A stretch of DNA of 64,000 nt. Source: CAWAYR01 sp050250875. Lineage in GTDB: Bacteria > Acidobacteriota > Vicinamibacteria > Vicinamibacterales > UBA2999. Below are positions 42,251 through 51,350 of the stretch, in pieces; the first letter of the stretch is position 1, and the number at the start of each line of letters is the position of its first letter. The stretch covers positions 1-64,000 of the forward strand of contig JBFWNV010000005.1 of NCBI GenBank assembly GCA_050250875.1, in the 5' to 3' direction. A model generated the notes under the pieces. The model was not told where the DNA came from and did not search any database. It was given only the letters and a program-made list of their open reading frames with translations. The translations under genes were made by a program, and so were the position numbers.

Positions 42251-44875
42251 GTGTCGATGTTGAGCGATGTCCTCTACCGCGTGCGCGCACTGATCGGACG
42301 GCGGCGACTGACCCGCGAGCTCGACGACGAAGTGGGTTTCCACCTGGCGATGGAGGCGCGGCAGCTCGTCGAGCGCGGGTGGACGCCCGAGGCGGCGGCC
42401 GCCGAAGCCCGCCGCCGCTTCGGCCACGTCGCGCAGCAGACGCGCCGGGCCGCGGACGCCTGGGGCATCGGCGCCGTCGTCGACGCGCTGGGCGACGCGC
42501 GCGTGGCGCTGCGCCAGCTGGCCCGACGTCCGGGCTTCACGCTGCTCGGCGTCGGCACGCTGGCCCTGGGCGTGGGCGCCGCCGTGGCGCTGTCGAGCGT
42601 GGCGGTCGGCCTGCTGGTGCGGCCGCTGCCGGTGACCGACGAGGCGCGGCTGCAGGTGTTCTGGAGCGACTTCAACTGGCGCGGCGTCGAGTTCGACTTC
42701 GTCAAGGAGCGCCAGCGCGCGTTTTCCGGCCTGGCGGCGTACTCCAACGAGGGCTACACGCTGCGTGTGAACGAACAGAGCAGCACCGTGCTGGCCACGG
42801 TGGGCTCGGCCGAACTGTTCGACGTGCTCGGCGCCCGGCCGCTCATCGGCCGGGCCTTTCAGCCCGGCGACGACCGCCCCGGCGCGCCGGCGGTCACGGT
42901 GGTCAGCTACGGCTTCTGGCAGCAGGAACTGGGCGGCGATCCCGGCGTCGTCGGCCGGCGGATCGAGATCGGCGGCGACCCGGTGGAGGTCGTCGGCGTG
43001 ATGCCGCGCGGTTTCTATTTCCCGTCGCCGATGTTCCGCATCTGGCGGCCGTTGCTGCTCGATCCGGCCAGCGACATGTACCAGGGCAACGGCTGGCTGG
43101 TGCTGGTCGGCCGCGAGCGGCCGGGCCTGAGTGCCGGCGAACGCGACGCCGACATCCAGGCGATCGCACGTGCCCTGGGCGAGCGCTTCGACTATCCCGA
43201 GGCGTGGGACAAGTCCAAGGGGGCGGCGGTGACGCCGCTGCGCGAGTACGCCCGCGGCGCCGTGCGTCCGGCCGTACTGCTGCTGCAGATCGCCGTCCTC
43301 GTCGTGCTCGGCATCGCCTGCGCCAACGTCGCGGCGCTGGTACTGGCGCGCACCACCGATCGCGCCGAGGAACTGTCGCTGCGGGCGGCGCTCGGCGCCG
43401 GCCGCTGGCGCCTCGTGCGCCAGATCGTCGTCGAGTCGGTGGTGCTCTCAGGGGCGGCGGGACTGGTCGGCGCCGGGGTGGCGATGGCCGGATTCCAGGC
43501 CCTGGTCGCGCGGCTGCCGCTCGCCGAAGGCCTGGAGGAGACGCTGACGGTGGACTGGACGCTCTTCGCCGTGGCCGTGGTGATGTCGATCGCCGTCGGT
43601 CTCGTCGTCGCGCTGGCGCCGGTGCGCGCGCTGCTGCGCGGCGAGCTGAAGGGCCCCGGCCGGCGGCGCGGCAGCGGAGCGCTGGCGGCGGCCGGCCCGC
43701 GCCGCATGCACGCCGGCCTCGTCGCCGTCGAGGTGGCCCTGGCGGTGCTGCTGGTCGCCGGGGCGACGGTCTTCTCGCGCTCGGTCGCCCGCCTCTACGC
43801 CATCGAGACCGGCTTCGACGCCACCGACGTGGCGGTGATGGATGTCGTGGTCCCGGTCCAGCAGATGGCGGCGCCGGCGCGCGCGGCCCTCTTCGCCGAC
43901 CTGCTCGAGCGCGTGCAGCAGCTGCCCGGCGTGCGGGCGGCGGGGTACATCACCCGCGTGCCGCTGCGCGACGGCGGCTGGCAGGGCACGGTGACGATCG
44001 AGGATCGGCCCGACCTCGCCGGCGACCGCGAGCCCAACGCGCTGTTCCGGATTACGTCGCCCGGGTACTTTCCGGCCATGGGCATCGACGTGACCCGCGG
44101 TCGGTCGTTCACCGACGGCGACGGCGCCGGCACGCCGGCGGTCGCCATCGTCAGTGCCGCGTTCGCCGAGCGCATGTGGCCCGGGCAGGACCCGATCGGC
44201 CGGCGCATCGGCCACGGTTTCGGCGCCGAGACCACGTGGGTCACCGTGGTCGGGGTGGCCGAGGAGACGCGGATGACGCGCCTCACCGGCGACAACCCCA
44301 ACGTGCTCTACGTGCCGCTGGCGCAGTCGTCGGCGCCCGACGGGCCGGTGCTGGTGGTCAAGGGCGACGGCGCGCCGCCACCGCTCGCCGCGGTGCGGAC
44401 GCTCATCGCCGGCCTCGACTCGCGGGTGGCGACGGCGCGCATCAGCTCCCTCGACGCGGTCGTCGCCGCCGCGGTGGCCGAGCCGCTGCGGCTGCGCTTC
44501 TTCCTCACGCTCCTCGGCGGGCTGGCGCTAATCATCGGCGCGGTCGGGATCTACAGCGTGGTGTCGTATTCGGTGACCCGCCGGCGGGCCGAGTTCGGCG
44601 TGCGGCTCGCCCTCGGCGCCGCGCCGCACCGGATCCTCTCGGAGGTGGTGACCGGCAGCCTCGCCCCGGTCGGCGTCGGCGTCGCCGCCGGCGTGATCGC
44701 GGCCGTGGCGGTCGCCTCCACGGTGCAGCGATTCCTCTACGGGATCGAGGCGGCCGATCCGTGGAGCCTGACCACCGCGGCGGTCGTGCTGGCCGGCGCC
44801 GGCCTGCTCGCCGCGATCGTCCCGGCGGTGCGGGCCGGCCGCACCGACCCGGTCACGGCGCTGCGGGCGGAATGA
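42251..44875 (+). CDS. Orphan FtsX/MacB-type permease with prefix domain (ADOP family)
   Basis: 874 residues, GTG start with GAGGTG seven bases upstream. The N-terminal prefix domain (RRRLTRELDDEVGFHLAMEA, about 1-70) is typical of the family in Acidobacteria. It is followed by two copies of [helix, MacB periplasmic domain, FtsX helices], the second starting near residue 480. No ATPase gene is adjacent, so it either borrows one or works without. Pairing with PadR suggests induction by a small molecule. Its 3' end overlaps the convergent mscS-type gene by 23 bases. Confidence 0.88.
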   Translation: MSMLSDVLYRVRALIGRRRLTRELDDEVGFHLAMEARQLVERGWTPEAAAAEARRRFGHVAQQTRRAADAWGIGAVVDALGDARVALRQLARRPGFTLLGVGTLALGVGAAVALSSVAVGLLVRPLPVTDEARLQVFWSDFNWRGVEFDFVKERQRAFSGLAAYSNEGYTLRVNEQSSTVLATVGSAELFDVLGARPLIGRAFQPGDDRPGAPAVTVVSYGFWQQELGGDPGVVGRRIEIGGDPVEVVGVMPRGFYFPSPMFRIWRPLLLDPASDMYQGNGWLVLVGRERPGLSAGERDADIQAIARALGERFDYPEAWDKSKGAAVTPLREYARGAVRPAVLLLQIAVLVVLGIACANVAALVLARTTDRAEELSLRAALGAGRWRLVRQIVVESVVLSGAAGLVGAGVAMAGFQALVARLPLAEGLEETLTVDWTLFAVAVVMSIAVGLVVALAPVRALLRGELKGPGRRRGSGALAAAGPRRMHAGLVAVEVALAVLLVAGATVFSRSVARLYAIETGFDATDVAVMDVVVPVQQMAAPARAALFADLLERVQQLPGVRAAGYITRVPLRDGGWQGTVTIEDRPDLAGDREPNALFRITSPGYFPAMGIDVTRGRSFTDGDGAGTPAVAIVSAAFAERMWPGQDPIGRRIGHGFGAETTWVTVVGVAEETRMTRLTGDNPNVLYVPLAQSSAPDGPVLVVKGDGAPPPLAAVRTLIAGLDSRVATARISSLDAVVAAAVAEPLRLRFFLTLLGGLALIIGAVGIYSVVSYSVTRRRAEFGVRLALGAAPHRILSEVVTGSLAPVGVGVAAGVIAAVAVASTVQRFLYGIEAADPWSLTTAAVVLAGAGLLAAIVPAVRAGRTDPVTALRAE

Positions 44876-45995
44876 CGGCCGGCGCGGGTGGGGCGACGAA
44901 ACGCGCCCCGGCCTGCTCGACGACGCCGATGATCGCCAGCAGCACGTCCTGGCGGGCACTGCGGAACGCCTCGAAGTCGGCGGTCTGGAACCAGCACATC
45001 ACCTCGATGTCGATCGAGGCCGGACCAAGGTTGGCGAGCCGGGCGATCACCACGTCCGGCCAGACCAGCGGCTGGGCGCGCAGCCGCTCGTCGATGCCGG
45101 CGATCACCTGCCGCACCTGGGCCTCGGTGGTGCCGTAGGCCAGCATCACCGTCGTCGTCATGCGCAGCCGATCCCGCGCCGCCAGCGACTCGATGCGCGA
45201 ATCGGCGAGCCGGCCGTTGGGAATGGTGACGAGCGTGCGGTCGGCGGTGCGCAGCCGGGTCGAGCGCGCGCCGATCTGTTCGACCTGGCCCTCGACGCCC
45301 TCGACCTTGACGACGTCGCCGACGCGCAGCGGCTGGTCGGCGGCCAGCGCGATCGATCCGAACAGGTTCTCGACCGTCTTCTGCGCGCCGAAGGCGAAGG
45401 CGATGCCGCCGATGCCGAGCCCGGCGACGACCGTCGCCACCGGATAGCCGAACGCCGCCGCCGTCGACACGCCGCCGACCACCAGCACCGCCGTCTTCAG
45501 CAGGTTGCCGCCGACGATGATCATCGAGCGCGCCGAGGCGTCGGCGCCCCACGACTGGTCCACGGTGAACTCGACGACGACGTCCACCGAACGCCACAGT
45601 GCCCAGAACACGGTGATGACGCCCACCGCCGTGAGCAGGGCGGTCACGAACCCGTGGGCGGCGTCGTGCAGCTCGAGCCACGGCATCGCCGCGCGGAACA
45701 CCGCGGCGCCCCACAGCACGGTCAGCGCCGGCGCGACGCGGTCCAGCCAGCGTTCATCCCACCGGGTCGGCGTGCGGCGGAACGCCCGCTGCAGCACGGC
45801 GCGGCTGATGGCGCCGAGCACCCGGCCGACGACGAGCGCCGCGGCGACGAACAGCGGCAGCGCCAGCCATTGCCACCAGGCGAGATCGTGCGGGCCCATC
45901 GCCTGCAGCGGAGCGGGCAGCAGATCGGGCAGGCGCCGGCCGGCCGGGGACGCCGCCTGGGCCCAGCGATCGACACGTGAGAACACGCCGGTCAC
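44853..45995 (-). CDS. MscS-family mechanosensitive channel
   Basis: 380 residues with about four or five transmembrane helices in the first 200. The pore-lining TM3 and the start of the beta domain are clear: VVAGLGIGGIAFAFGAQKTVENLFGSIAL, then PLRVGDVVKVEGVEGQVEQIG, and the loop TIPNGRLADSRIES. These are the signature segments of small-conductance mechanosensitive channels, which release solutes on hypo-osmotic shock. GTG start at 45995; TAGACT lies six bases upstream. Confidence 0.88.
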   Translation of the reverse strand: MTGVFSRVDRWAQAASPAGRRLPDLLPAPLQAMGPHDLAWWQWLALPLFVAAALVVGRVLGAISRAVLQRAFRRTPTRWDERWLDRVAPALTVLWGAAVFRAAMPWLELHDAAHGFVTALLTAVGVITVFWALWRSVDVVVEFTVDQSWGADASARSMIIVGGNLLKTAVLVVGGVSTAAAFGYPVATVVAGLGIGGIAFAFGAQKTVENLFGSIALAADQPLRVGDVVKVEGVEGQVEQIGARSTRLRTADRTLVTIPNGRLADSRIESLAARDRLRMTTTVMLAYGTTEAQVRQVIAGIDERLRAQPLVWPDVVIARLANLGPASIDIEVMCWFQTADFEAFRSARQDVLLAIIGVVEQAGARFVAPPAPAVIPPAAP

Positions 45996-46001
45996 GGCAG
46001 T

Positions 46002-46007
46002 AGTCTA
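46002..46007 (-). promoter_or_regulatory. -10-like TAGACT abutting the MscS start
   Basis: On the minus strand TAGACT ends six bases before the GTG at 45995 with no ribosome site between, predicting a leaderless mRNA. Confidence 0.4.
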
Positions 46008-46071
46008 TCGAAGCGTCACGCGGCACGGCCGGGCCCGGAAGCCCGGGGCCACCGCGGCGCCACCGACGCCC

Positions 46072-47070
46072 ATGCCAGGCGGCTACGTCCATCGGCTCGA
46101 CCCGGTGCTCGCCGACGTCGGCGGCCTCCACCTGTGGTGGTACGGCGCCGGCTTCGCGCTCGGGTTCCTGCACCTGCACCGGGTAGTGATGCGCGAGCAC
46201 GCCCGGCTCGGGCTGTCACGGCGGGCGGCCTGGTCGCTGTCGATCCTGATGGCGGTGGGCGTGCTGGTGGGCGGCCGCGCCGTGCAGATCGCGTTCGACG
46301 AGTGGCCGTTCTATCGCGCGCATCCGCAGTACGTGGCGGCGTTCTGGCTCGGCGGCATGGCCACGCACGGGCTGCTGCTCGGCGCCGCCGCGGCGGCGGC
46401 GCTGTTCGCGGTGGTGTGGCGGGTGCCGTTCCTGGCGCTGGCCGACACCCTGGCGGTGCCCGGCGCGTTCCTCATGGGGGTGGGCCGCCTCGGCAACTTC
46501 ATCGACGGCCAGATCGTCGGCGCCGTCACCGATGGCTGGTGGGGCGTCAAGTTCCCGTACGCCGACGGGTTCAGGCACCCGGTGGTGCTGTACGACGGCG
46601 CCAAGAACCTCCTGCTCATGCTCTACCTGATGCGCGTGCGGCGCCGGCAGCGCACCCCCGGCGCCGTGGCGGCGCGCTTCGTCTTCTGGTACGCGGCGCC
46701 GCGCATCGTCATCGACCTGCTGCGCGACTACCCGACCCATCGTCTGGCCCTCGGCACCGGCCAGACCCTGAATCTGGTGATGGCCGCCCTCGGGGCCGTG
46801 CTGCTGTGGCGGTCGCGGCAGCGGCGGCTGGGCCGGCTGCGTCCGGTCGCGACGCCGACCGCGCTCGCCCCCGGCCGCGAGGCGCGGCCGACCGTGCTGC
46901 AGCGGGCGCTGTTCGCGACCGTCGTCGCCGCGTGCCTGCTCATCCCGAGCAACTGGACGCAGGACGTGCCGCGGCGCTACGGCGCGCGCCATCCGGGCCT
47001 GACCCACTCGTGGTTCTACCCCCCGCTCGACTGGACGCCGCCGCCGGCGTCGTCGCCGCCACCGCGTTAG
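46072..47070 (+). CDS. lgt: Prolipoprotein diacylglyceryl transferase
   Basis: 332 residues with about seven transmembrane helices. Family signature GVGRLGNFIDGQIVG (Arg139 matches the essential Arg of the GRIGNF motif) and GGMATHG (His99 matches the conserved catalytic-region His). Lgt attaches diacylglycerol to the lipobox cysteine of prolipoproteins, such as the serine hydrolase at 39723. It diverges from the classical enzyme (FIDGQ for FINGE) and has an extra C-terminal tail of about 80 residues with one more hydrophobic segment. It could be a second, specialised Lgt. ATG 46072 chosen because homology begins there. Confidence 0.82.
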   Translation: MPGGYVHRLDPVLADVGGLHLWWYGAGFALGFLHLHRVVMREHARLGLSRRAAWSLSILMAVGVLVGGRAVQIAFDEWPFYRAHPQYVAAFWLGGMATHGLLLGAAAAAALFAVVWRVPFLALADTLAVPGAFLMGVGRLGNFIDGQIVGAVTDGWWGVKFPYADGFRHPVVLYDGAKNLLLMLYLMRVRRRQRTPGAVAARFVFWYAAPRIVIDLLRDYPTHRLALGTGQTLNLVMAALGAVLLWRSRQRRLGRLRPVATPTALAPGREARPTVLQRALFATVVAACLLIPSNWTQDVPRRYGARHPGLTHSWFYPPLDWTPPPASSPPPR

Positions 47071-49596
47071 ACCTCGCGCAGCACCTCGGCGGGCGCGATC
47101 CGCATCGCGCGGCGCACCGGCAGCCAGGCCGCCACGGCGACCACCGCGGCGATCACGCCGATGACGGCGGTGTAGGTCGGGACGTCGAGCGTGGGAACGC
47201 CGACGAGCAGCCCCCGCACCGCCGCCGACGCGGCCGACGCGGCGGCGGCCCCGGCCGTGACGCCGATCGCGACGCGCCGGGCGGTACCGGCCAGCACGCT
47301 GCGGGCCACGGCGCCGCCGCTGGCGCCGAGCGCCAGCCGCACCGCGAACTCGCGGCGACGGCGGGCGACGTCGAGGGCCACGACGCTGAAGAGCCCCAGC
47401 GCGGTGAGCGCGGTGGCCACCATGGCGAAGAGCGCGAAGACCCAGGCCCCGAATCGCCATGGCGCCTGGGCTCGCTCGACGATCGCGTCGAGCGTGGTCA
47501 CGCCGTCGACGATCACGCCGGGCGCCAGCCGCCGCGCCTCGTCGCGCACCACCGACGCCAGTGTCAGGGACGAGCCGCTGGTGCGGACGACCAGATCCGT
47601 GGCGGGAGTCGTCGACTGCGCCGGCGGATCGTAGAGATCCAGCGACAGCTCGCCGAGCCCGCGGTAGCGGACGTCGGCGACGACCCCGATCACGCGCCGC
47701 CACGCCTGCTTCGGCGCGCCCTCGCGCTGGTCGAACGACGCCGTCAGCAGCCGCTGGCCGACGGCGTCGCGGCCGGGCCACAGCCGCCGCGCCGTGGACG
47801 CGCCGACCACGACGACGCGCTCCGCGCCGTGGCGGTCGTCGTCGCTGAAGATCCGGCCAGCCAGGATCGGGATGCGCATCGCCGCGAAGTAGCCGGGCGT
47901 GGCCACCTGGTAGTTGAGCAGCGGATTCGCCGCCGCGCTCTCGGCCGTCTCGGGTTGGCCGTCGAGGACGACGGTCGTGCCCTGGCCGATCGGGCCCAGG
48001 GCGAGCGGGCGGAGATACACGGCGCCGACGGCCTCGACGTCGGGCCGCGCCGCCAGCGTGGCGATCAACTGCTGCATCCAGGCGTTGACGCGCGTCGCCG
48101 GCAGACGCGGGTCGATCTGCAACGACAGCACCGACGCGGGCTGGAAGCCGAGATCCAGGCGGCGCAGTGTCCCGAAGCTTCGCGTGACGAGGCCGGCGGT
48201 GACCAGCAGCACGACCGCCAGAGCGACCTGCACCATCACGAGGGCGGCGCGCCAGCGCAGCGGCCGGGCCGCGCCGGTGACCCGCGCCGATTCCCGCAGG
48301 GCTTCGGCGAGCGGCATCTGCCGGGCCAGCCGCATCGGCGCCGCGCCGCACAGCGCCGCGGCGACGACCGTGGCCGCCACCGCCGCCAGCATCACCGGCA
48401 GGTTGAGGCTGGCCGAGGCCAACCGCGGGATGCCCTCGGGGGCCAGGGCGAGCATTGCCGAGGTCAGCGGCGAGGCCGCCGCCACACCGAGTGCGCCGCC
48501 GAGGCCGGCCAGGACCAGGGCCTCGGCGAGCCACTGGCGCGCCAGCGCCCCGGGGGATGCGCCCAGGGCGATCTGGACGGCGTGCTCGCGGCGCAGGTGC
48601 GCCGCCCGCGTCAGCATGAGGCCCGAGACGTTCACGCAGGCGACGAGCAGCAGCACGACGACCGCGCCGAGCAGCGCCCACAACGCCTGGCGCGCCGGGC
48701 CGATCACGTGCTCGATGAAGGGGACGACGGCTACGTGGCTGCCGACCTGCGGGCCGGGACGGCCCTCGTCGAGCTGCCGGCCGATCGCCGACAGGTCCTC
48801 GGCGGCCGCCGCGGCAGTGACGCCGTCGCGCAGCCGGGCGACGAAGATCAGGACGCCGACGTTGGCGAGCACGTCGGTCTTCCACGCCGCCGATGCCGCG
48901 GCGAGGCCGGGGGCCAGCGGCGTCCAGAACTCGGCGCCGCGCGGGTAGTCGAAGCCGTCGGGCATCACGCCGATCACGGTCTGCGCCTCGCCGTCGAGGC
49001 GCAGCGTCCGGCCGACGATCGCCGGATCGCCGCCGAACCGGTCGCGCCACGTCGCGTGACTCAGCACGAGGACGCTGGCGCCGCCGGGCACGTCGTCGGC
49101 CGGCAAGACGGTCCGGCCGAGGGCGGCGGCGACGCCCAGCGTCTCGAAGAACGTGCCCGACACCCCCGCGTACGCCAGGCNNNNNNNNNNNNNNNNNNNN
49201 NNNNNNNNNNNNNNNNNNNNNNNNNNNNNNNNNNNNNNNNNNNNNNNNNNNNNNNNNNNNNNNNNNNNNNNNNNNNNNNNGCTCCTCGAGCACCGCGGTC
49301 CAGGTGGACGCGCCGACGGCCGCCATCGGCGCGACCGTGCGGCTGGCGGCGCCGAGCGCCGCGACGTCGCGGTAGGTCAACTCGACCAGCCCGTGGGAGA
49401 CCTCCGGCGCCAGGCCCCAGCCGACGACCAGGCGGCCGGCGTCGTGGATCGGCTGCGGCGCGAGCAGCACGGCGTGCACCGCGCCGAACATCGCCGTCGT
49501 CGCGCCGACGCCGACGGCCAGCGTGGCCACGGCGGCCGCCGCGTAGCCGAGGTGGGCGCGAAGTGCGCGCAGTGTCAGCCGCAGCGAGCCGGGCAT
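47067..49596 (-). CDS. Orphan FtsX/MacB-type permease (ADOP family), interrupted by assembly gap
   Basis: The N-terminal part (from ATG 49596, PGSLRLTLRALRAHLG) and the rest (from 49180 down) are in different frames only because the 100-N filler is not a multiple of three. Architecture: first helix, periplasmic MacB domain, FtsX helices, then the second half (QVALAVVLLVTAGLVTRSF onward) and final helices. No prefix domain. Judged against the copy at 42251, few residues seem missing: VLEE before the gap and SGTFFETLG after it are normally about 15-20 residues apart. TATGCT seven bases upstream supports ATG 49596 over 49608. Its stop overlaps lgt by four bases. Confidence 0.82.
49181..49280. 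other. Assembly gap, exactly 100 N
   Basis: A scaffold gap of conventional length inside the permease gene. The true size is probably much smaller than 100 bases, as judged from the protein alignment with the other permeases in the window. Confidence 0.97.
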
Positions 49597-49603
49597 CGGC
49601 GGC

Positions 49604-49609
49604 AGCATA
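49604..49609 (-). promoter_or_regulatory. -10-like TATGCT abutting the permease start
   Basis: On the minus strand TATGCT ends seven bases before ATG 49596, the same spacing as at 1649, 9655, 34809 and 53833, and without a Shine-Dalgarno. Confidence 0.4.
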
Positions 49610-49738
49610 TCCCTCGCCGCGGGCCGGCGGCGCGGCCGGGGACGGATGGCGGCCCCGCGGGGACATCGGCTCCCTGCACGGGGATGCATGCCACGTCGGC
49701 TGGACGCGGCGCCGCCTGCCGCCGATATCTCTCATGGT

Positions 49739-49757
49739 GGTCACCCTGCCGGTGACC
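49739..49757 (+). promoter_or_regulatory. Inverted repeat just before the cupredoxin start
   Basis: GGTCACC-CTGCC-GGTGACC ends seven bases before the ATG at 49765, where a ribosome site would lie. It may be a repressor site or an mRNA hairpin controlling translation of the cupredoxin operon. Confidence 0.4.
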
Positions 49758-49764
49758 TGCCCGC

Positions 49765-50346
49765 ATGCGTGCGAGTACCGCCGCTCTCATAGCCGTGTCG
49801 GGGTTGGTCGTGGCCGCTGGCCACGTCCAGGCCGAGCCGCGTCCCTTGCACGGCGTGGTCCGCGCCAACGGCCGTCCGGCCAGGGATGTCGTCGTGTGGC
49901 TCGACGATACCCGGCCGATCGTGCCGCCGGCGGCGCCCGCGGTGCTCGATCAGCGCAACCTCGAATTCCTGCCGCGGCTGCTCGTCGTGCCGGTGGGGAC
50001 CACGGTCGAGATGCCGAACAGCGACCGGGTCTTCCACAACGTCTTCTCGTTCCACAACGGCAAGCGCTTCGACCTGGGGCTCTACCCGGCCGGGACGCGG
50101 CGGCGGGTGACCTTCGACCAGCCCGGCGTCAGCCGCGTGTTCTGCAACATCCACCCGACCATGGCCGCCTACGTCGTCGCCGTGCCGTCGATGCGGTTCG
50201 CGGTGACCGGCGCCGATGGCCGGTTCGCCATCGACGGCGTCGAGGGCGATCGGCTTGGCTACTCGCTGTGGCGGGCGGGCAGCGAGCCGCAGCGCGGCGT
50301 CCTGTCGGTCGCGTCCGGCCAGCCGGTCACTCTGGAATGGCGCTGA
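49765..50346 (+). CDS. Exported cupredoxin (blue-copper-like) protein
   Basis: 193 residues with a signal peptide (1-23). A plastocyanin-like domain shows the type 1 copper set His91 (VFHNVFSFHN), Cys127, His130 and Met133 (C-N-I-H-P-T-M). Residues about 140-193 add a carboxypeptidase-regulatory-like beta module (FAVTGADGRFAIDGVEGD). Similar proteins are annotated as methylamine-utilisation-like, but no mau genes are here. It overlaps the next gene by ten bases, forming an operon with a porin-like protein and a GGDEF-EAL protein. A periplasmic electron carrier or copper sensor is plausible. Confidence 0.8.
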   Translation: MRASTAALIAVSGLVVAAGHVQAEPRPLHGVVRANGRPARDVVVWLDDTRPIVPPAAPAVLDQRNLEFLPRLLVVPVGTTVEMPNSDRVFHNVFSFHNGKRFDLGLYPAGTRRRVTFDQPGVSRVFCNIHPTMAAYVVAVPSMRFAVTGADGRFAIDGVEGDRLGYSLWRAGSEPQRGVLSVASGQPVTLEWR

Positions 50347-51350
50347 TCGGACGAGTGGCGGCGTTCGTGACCCTGTCGGCGGGCGTGTGCGCCGGGCCCG
50401 CGACGGCGCAGCCGATCGCCGTTCAGGCCCAGCAGACGGTCGGCACCTCGTCCGAATCGATCGCTGCCGGGGCCACGCAGGTGCGGCTGCTCGGCGAACT
50501 CGGCCGCGGCCTGCGCGTGGACGTCGAAGGAGCCTGGGGCACGCGCTCCCGCGGTGGCTCCGACGTCTTCGGCACCGCGTATCCGTACGACGACCGTGTC
50601 CAGGTCATCGACGCCCATGTCGAGTGGACCCGGCCGACGGCGCGCGGCCTGCGCGCCGTCAAGGCCGGCCGCTACCGCACGCCGTTCGGAATCTCCTCCG
50701 CCGGCGATCACGCCTACCTCGGCTTCCTGCGCCCGCCGCTCATCCGCTACGGCGGCTACTACGGCCTGTCGAACGGCTACCTCGAGCACGGCGTTTCGGC
50801 CAACCTCGGCCTGCCCCAGGCGTCGATCGACGTCAGCCTCGGCACGCCCGCCGACGTCGGCACCGCCCGGCGGCGCGGCGAGATCAGCGCCGTCGCCCGC
50901 GCCGAAGTCGCCCGCGGCGGGCTCATCGTCGGCGCCAGCTACCTCGACACCATGCCCGACATGCCGGCCCGTTTCGCGCACGGCCGGGCCCGCTTCGGCG
51001 GTGTGGATCTGCGCTGGATGCGGGGCGGGGTGCTGCTGCGCGGCGAGTGGCTGGCCGGCCGGCCGTTCGACGGCGTGGCGACGCGGGGCGGCTATGCCGA
51101 CGTCATCGTGCATCGCCCGGAACTCGGCCCGGTCACGCTGCTCGGCCGCGCCGAGCGGCTCGGCTACGAGGCCCCGGCGCCGCGTGCGCTGTACACCCAC
51201 CGCTACACCGCCGCGGCCCGCCTCCGCGTGTGGCGGGGGCTGTCGGTGGCCGGCGGGGTGACGCACCAGGCCGGTCAGCTGACGCAGCGCCGCGCCACCG
51301 CCTTCGACCTCGGCATGACCTACGCGGTGCGCCAGACGATCCGGCCATGA
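50337..51350 (+). CDS. Porin-like outer-membrane protein
   Basis: 337 residues with a signal peptide (1-24, ends ATAQ). The body is made of alternating short amphipathic strands (VRLLGELGRGLRVDVEGAW, RAVKAGRYRTPFGISS, VTLLGRAERLGY), as in trimeric or phosphate-selective porins. The segment KAGRYRTPFGI resembles the porin strand that reports a barrel of known size. The C-terminus lacks a classical terminal Phe (it ends RQTIRP). Overlaps both neighbours, so it is made together with the cupredoxin and the cyclic-di-GMP protein. Confidence 0.7.
   Translation: MALIGRVAAFVTLSAGVCAGPATAQPIAVQAQQTVGTSSESIAAGATQVRLLGELGRGLRVDVEGAWGTRSRGGSDVFGTAYPYDDRVQVIDAHVEWTRPTARGLRAVKAGRYRTPFGISSAGDHAYLGFLRPPLIRYGGYYGLSNGYLEHGVSANLGLPQASIDVSLGTPADVGTARRRGEISAVARAEVARGGLIVGASYLDTMPDMPARFAHGRARFGGVDLRWMRGGVLLRGEWLAGRPFDGVATRGGYADVIVHRPELGPVTLLGRAERLGYEAPAPRALYTHRYTAAARLRVWRGLSVAGGVTHQAGQLTQRRATAFDLGMTYAVRQTIRP

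Noticed and set aside
46134..51350. A 1738-codon open frame on the plus strand
   Set aside because: It runs antisense through the permease gene and across the N-gap; only its last 338 codons (from 50337) are a real gene. High GC removes stop codons from shadow frames.
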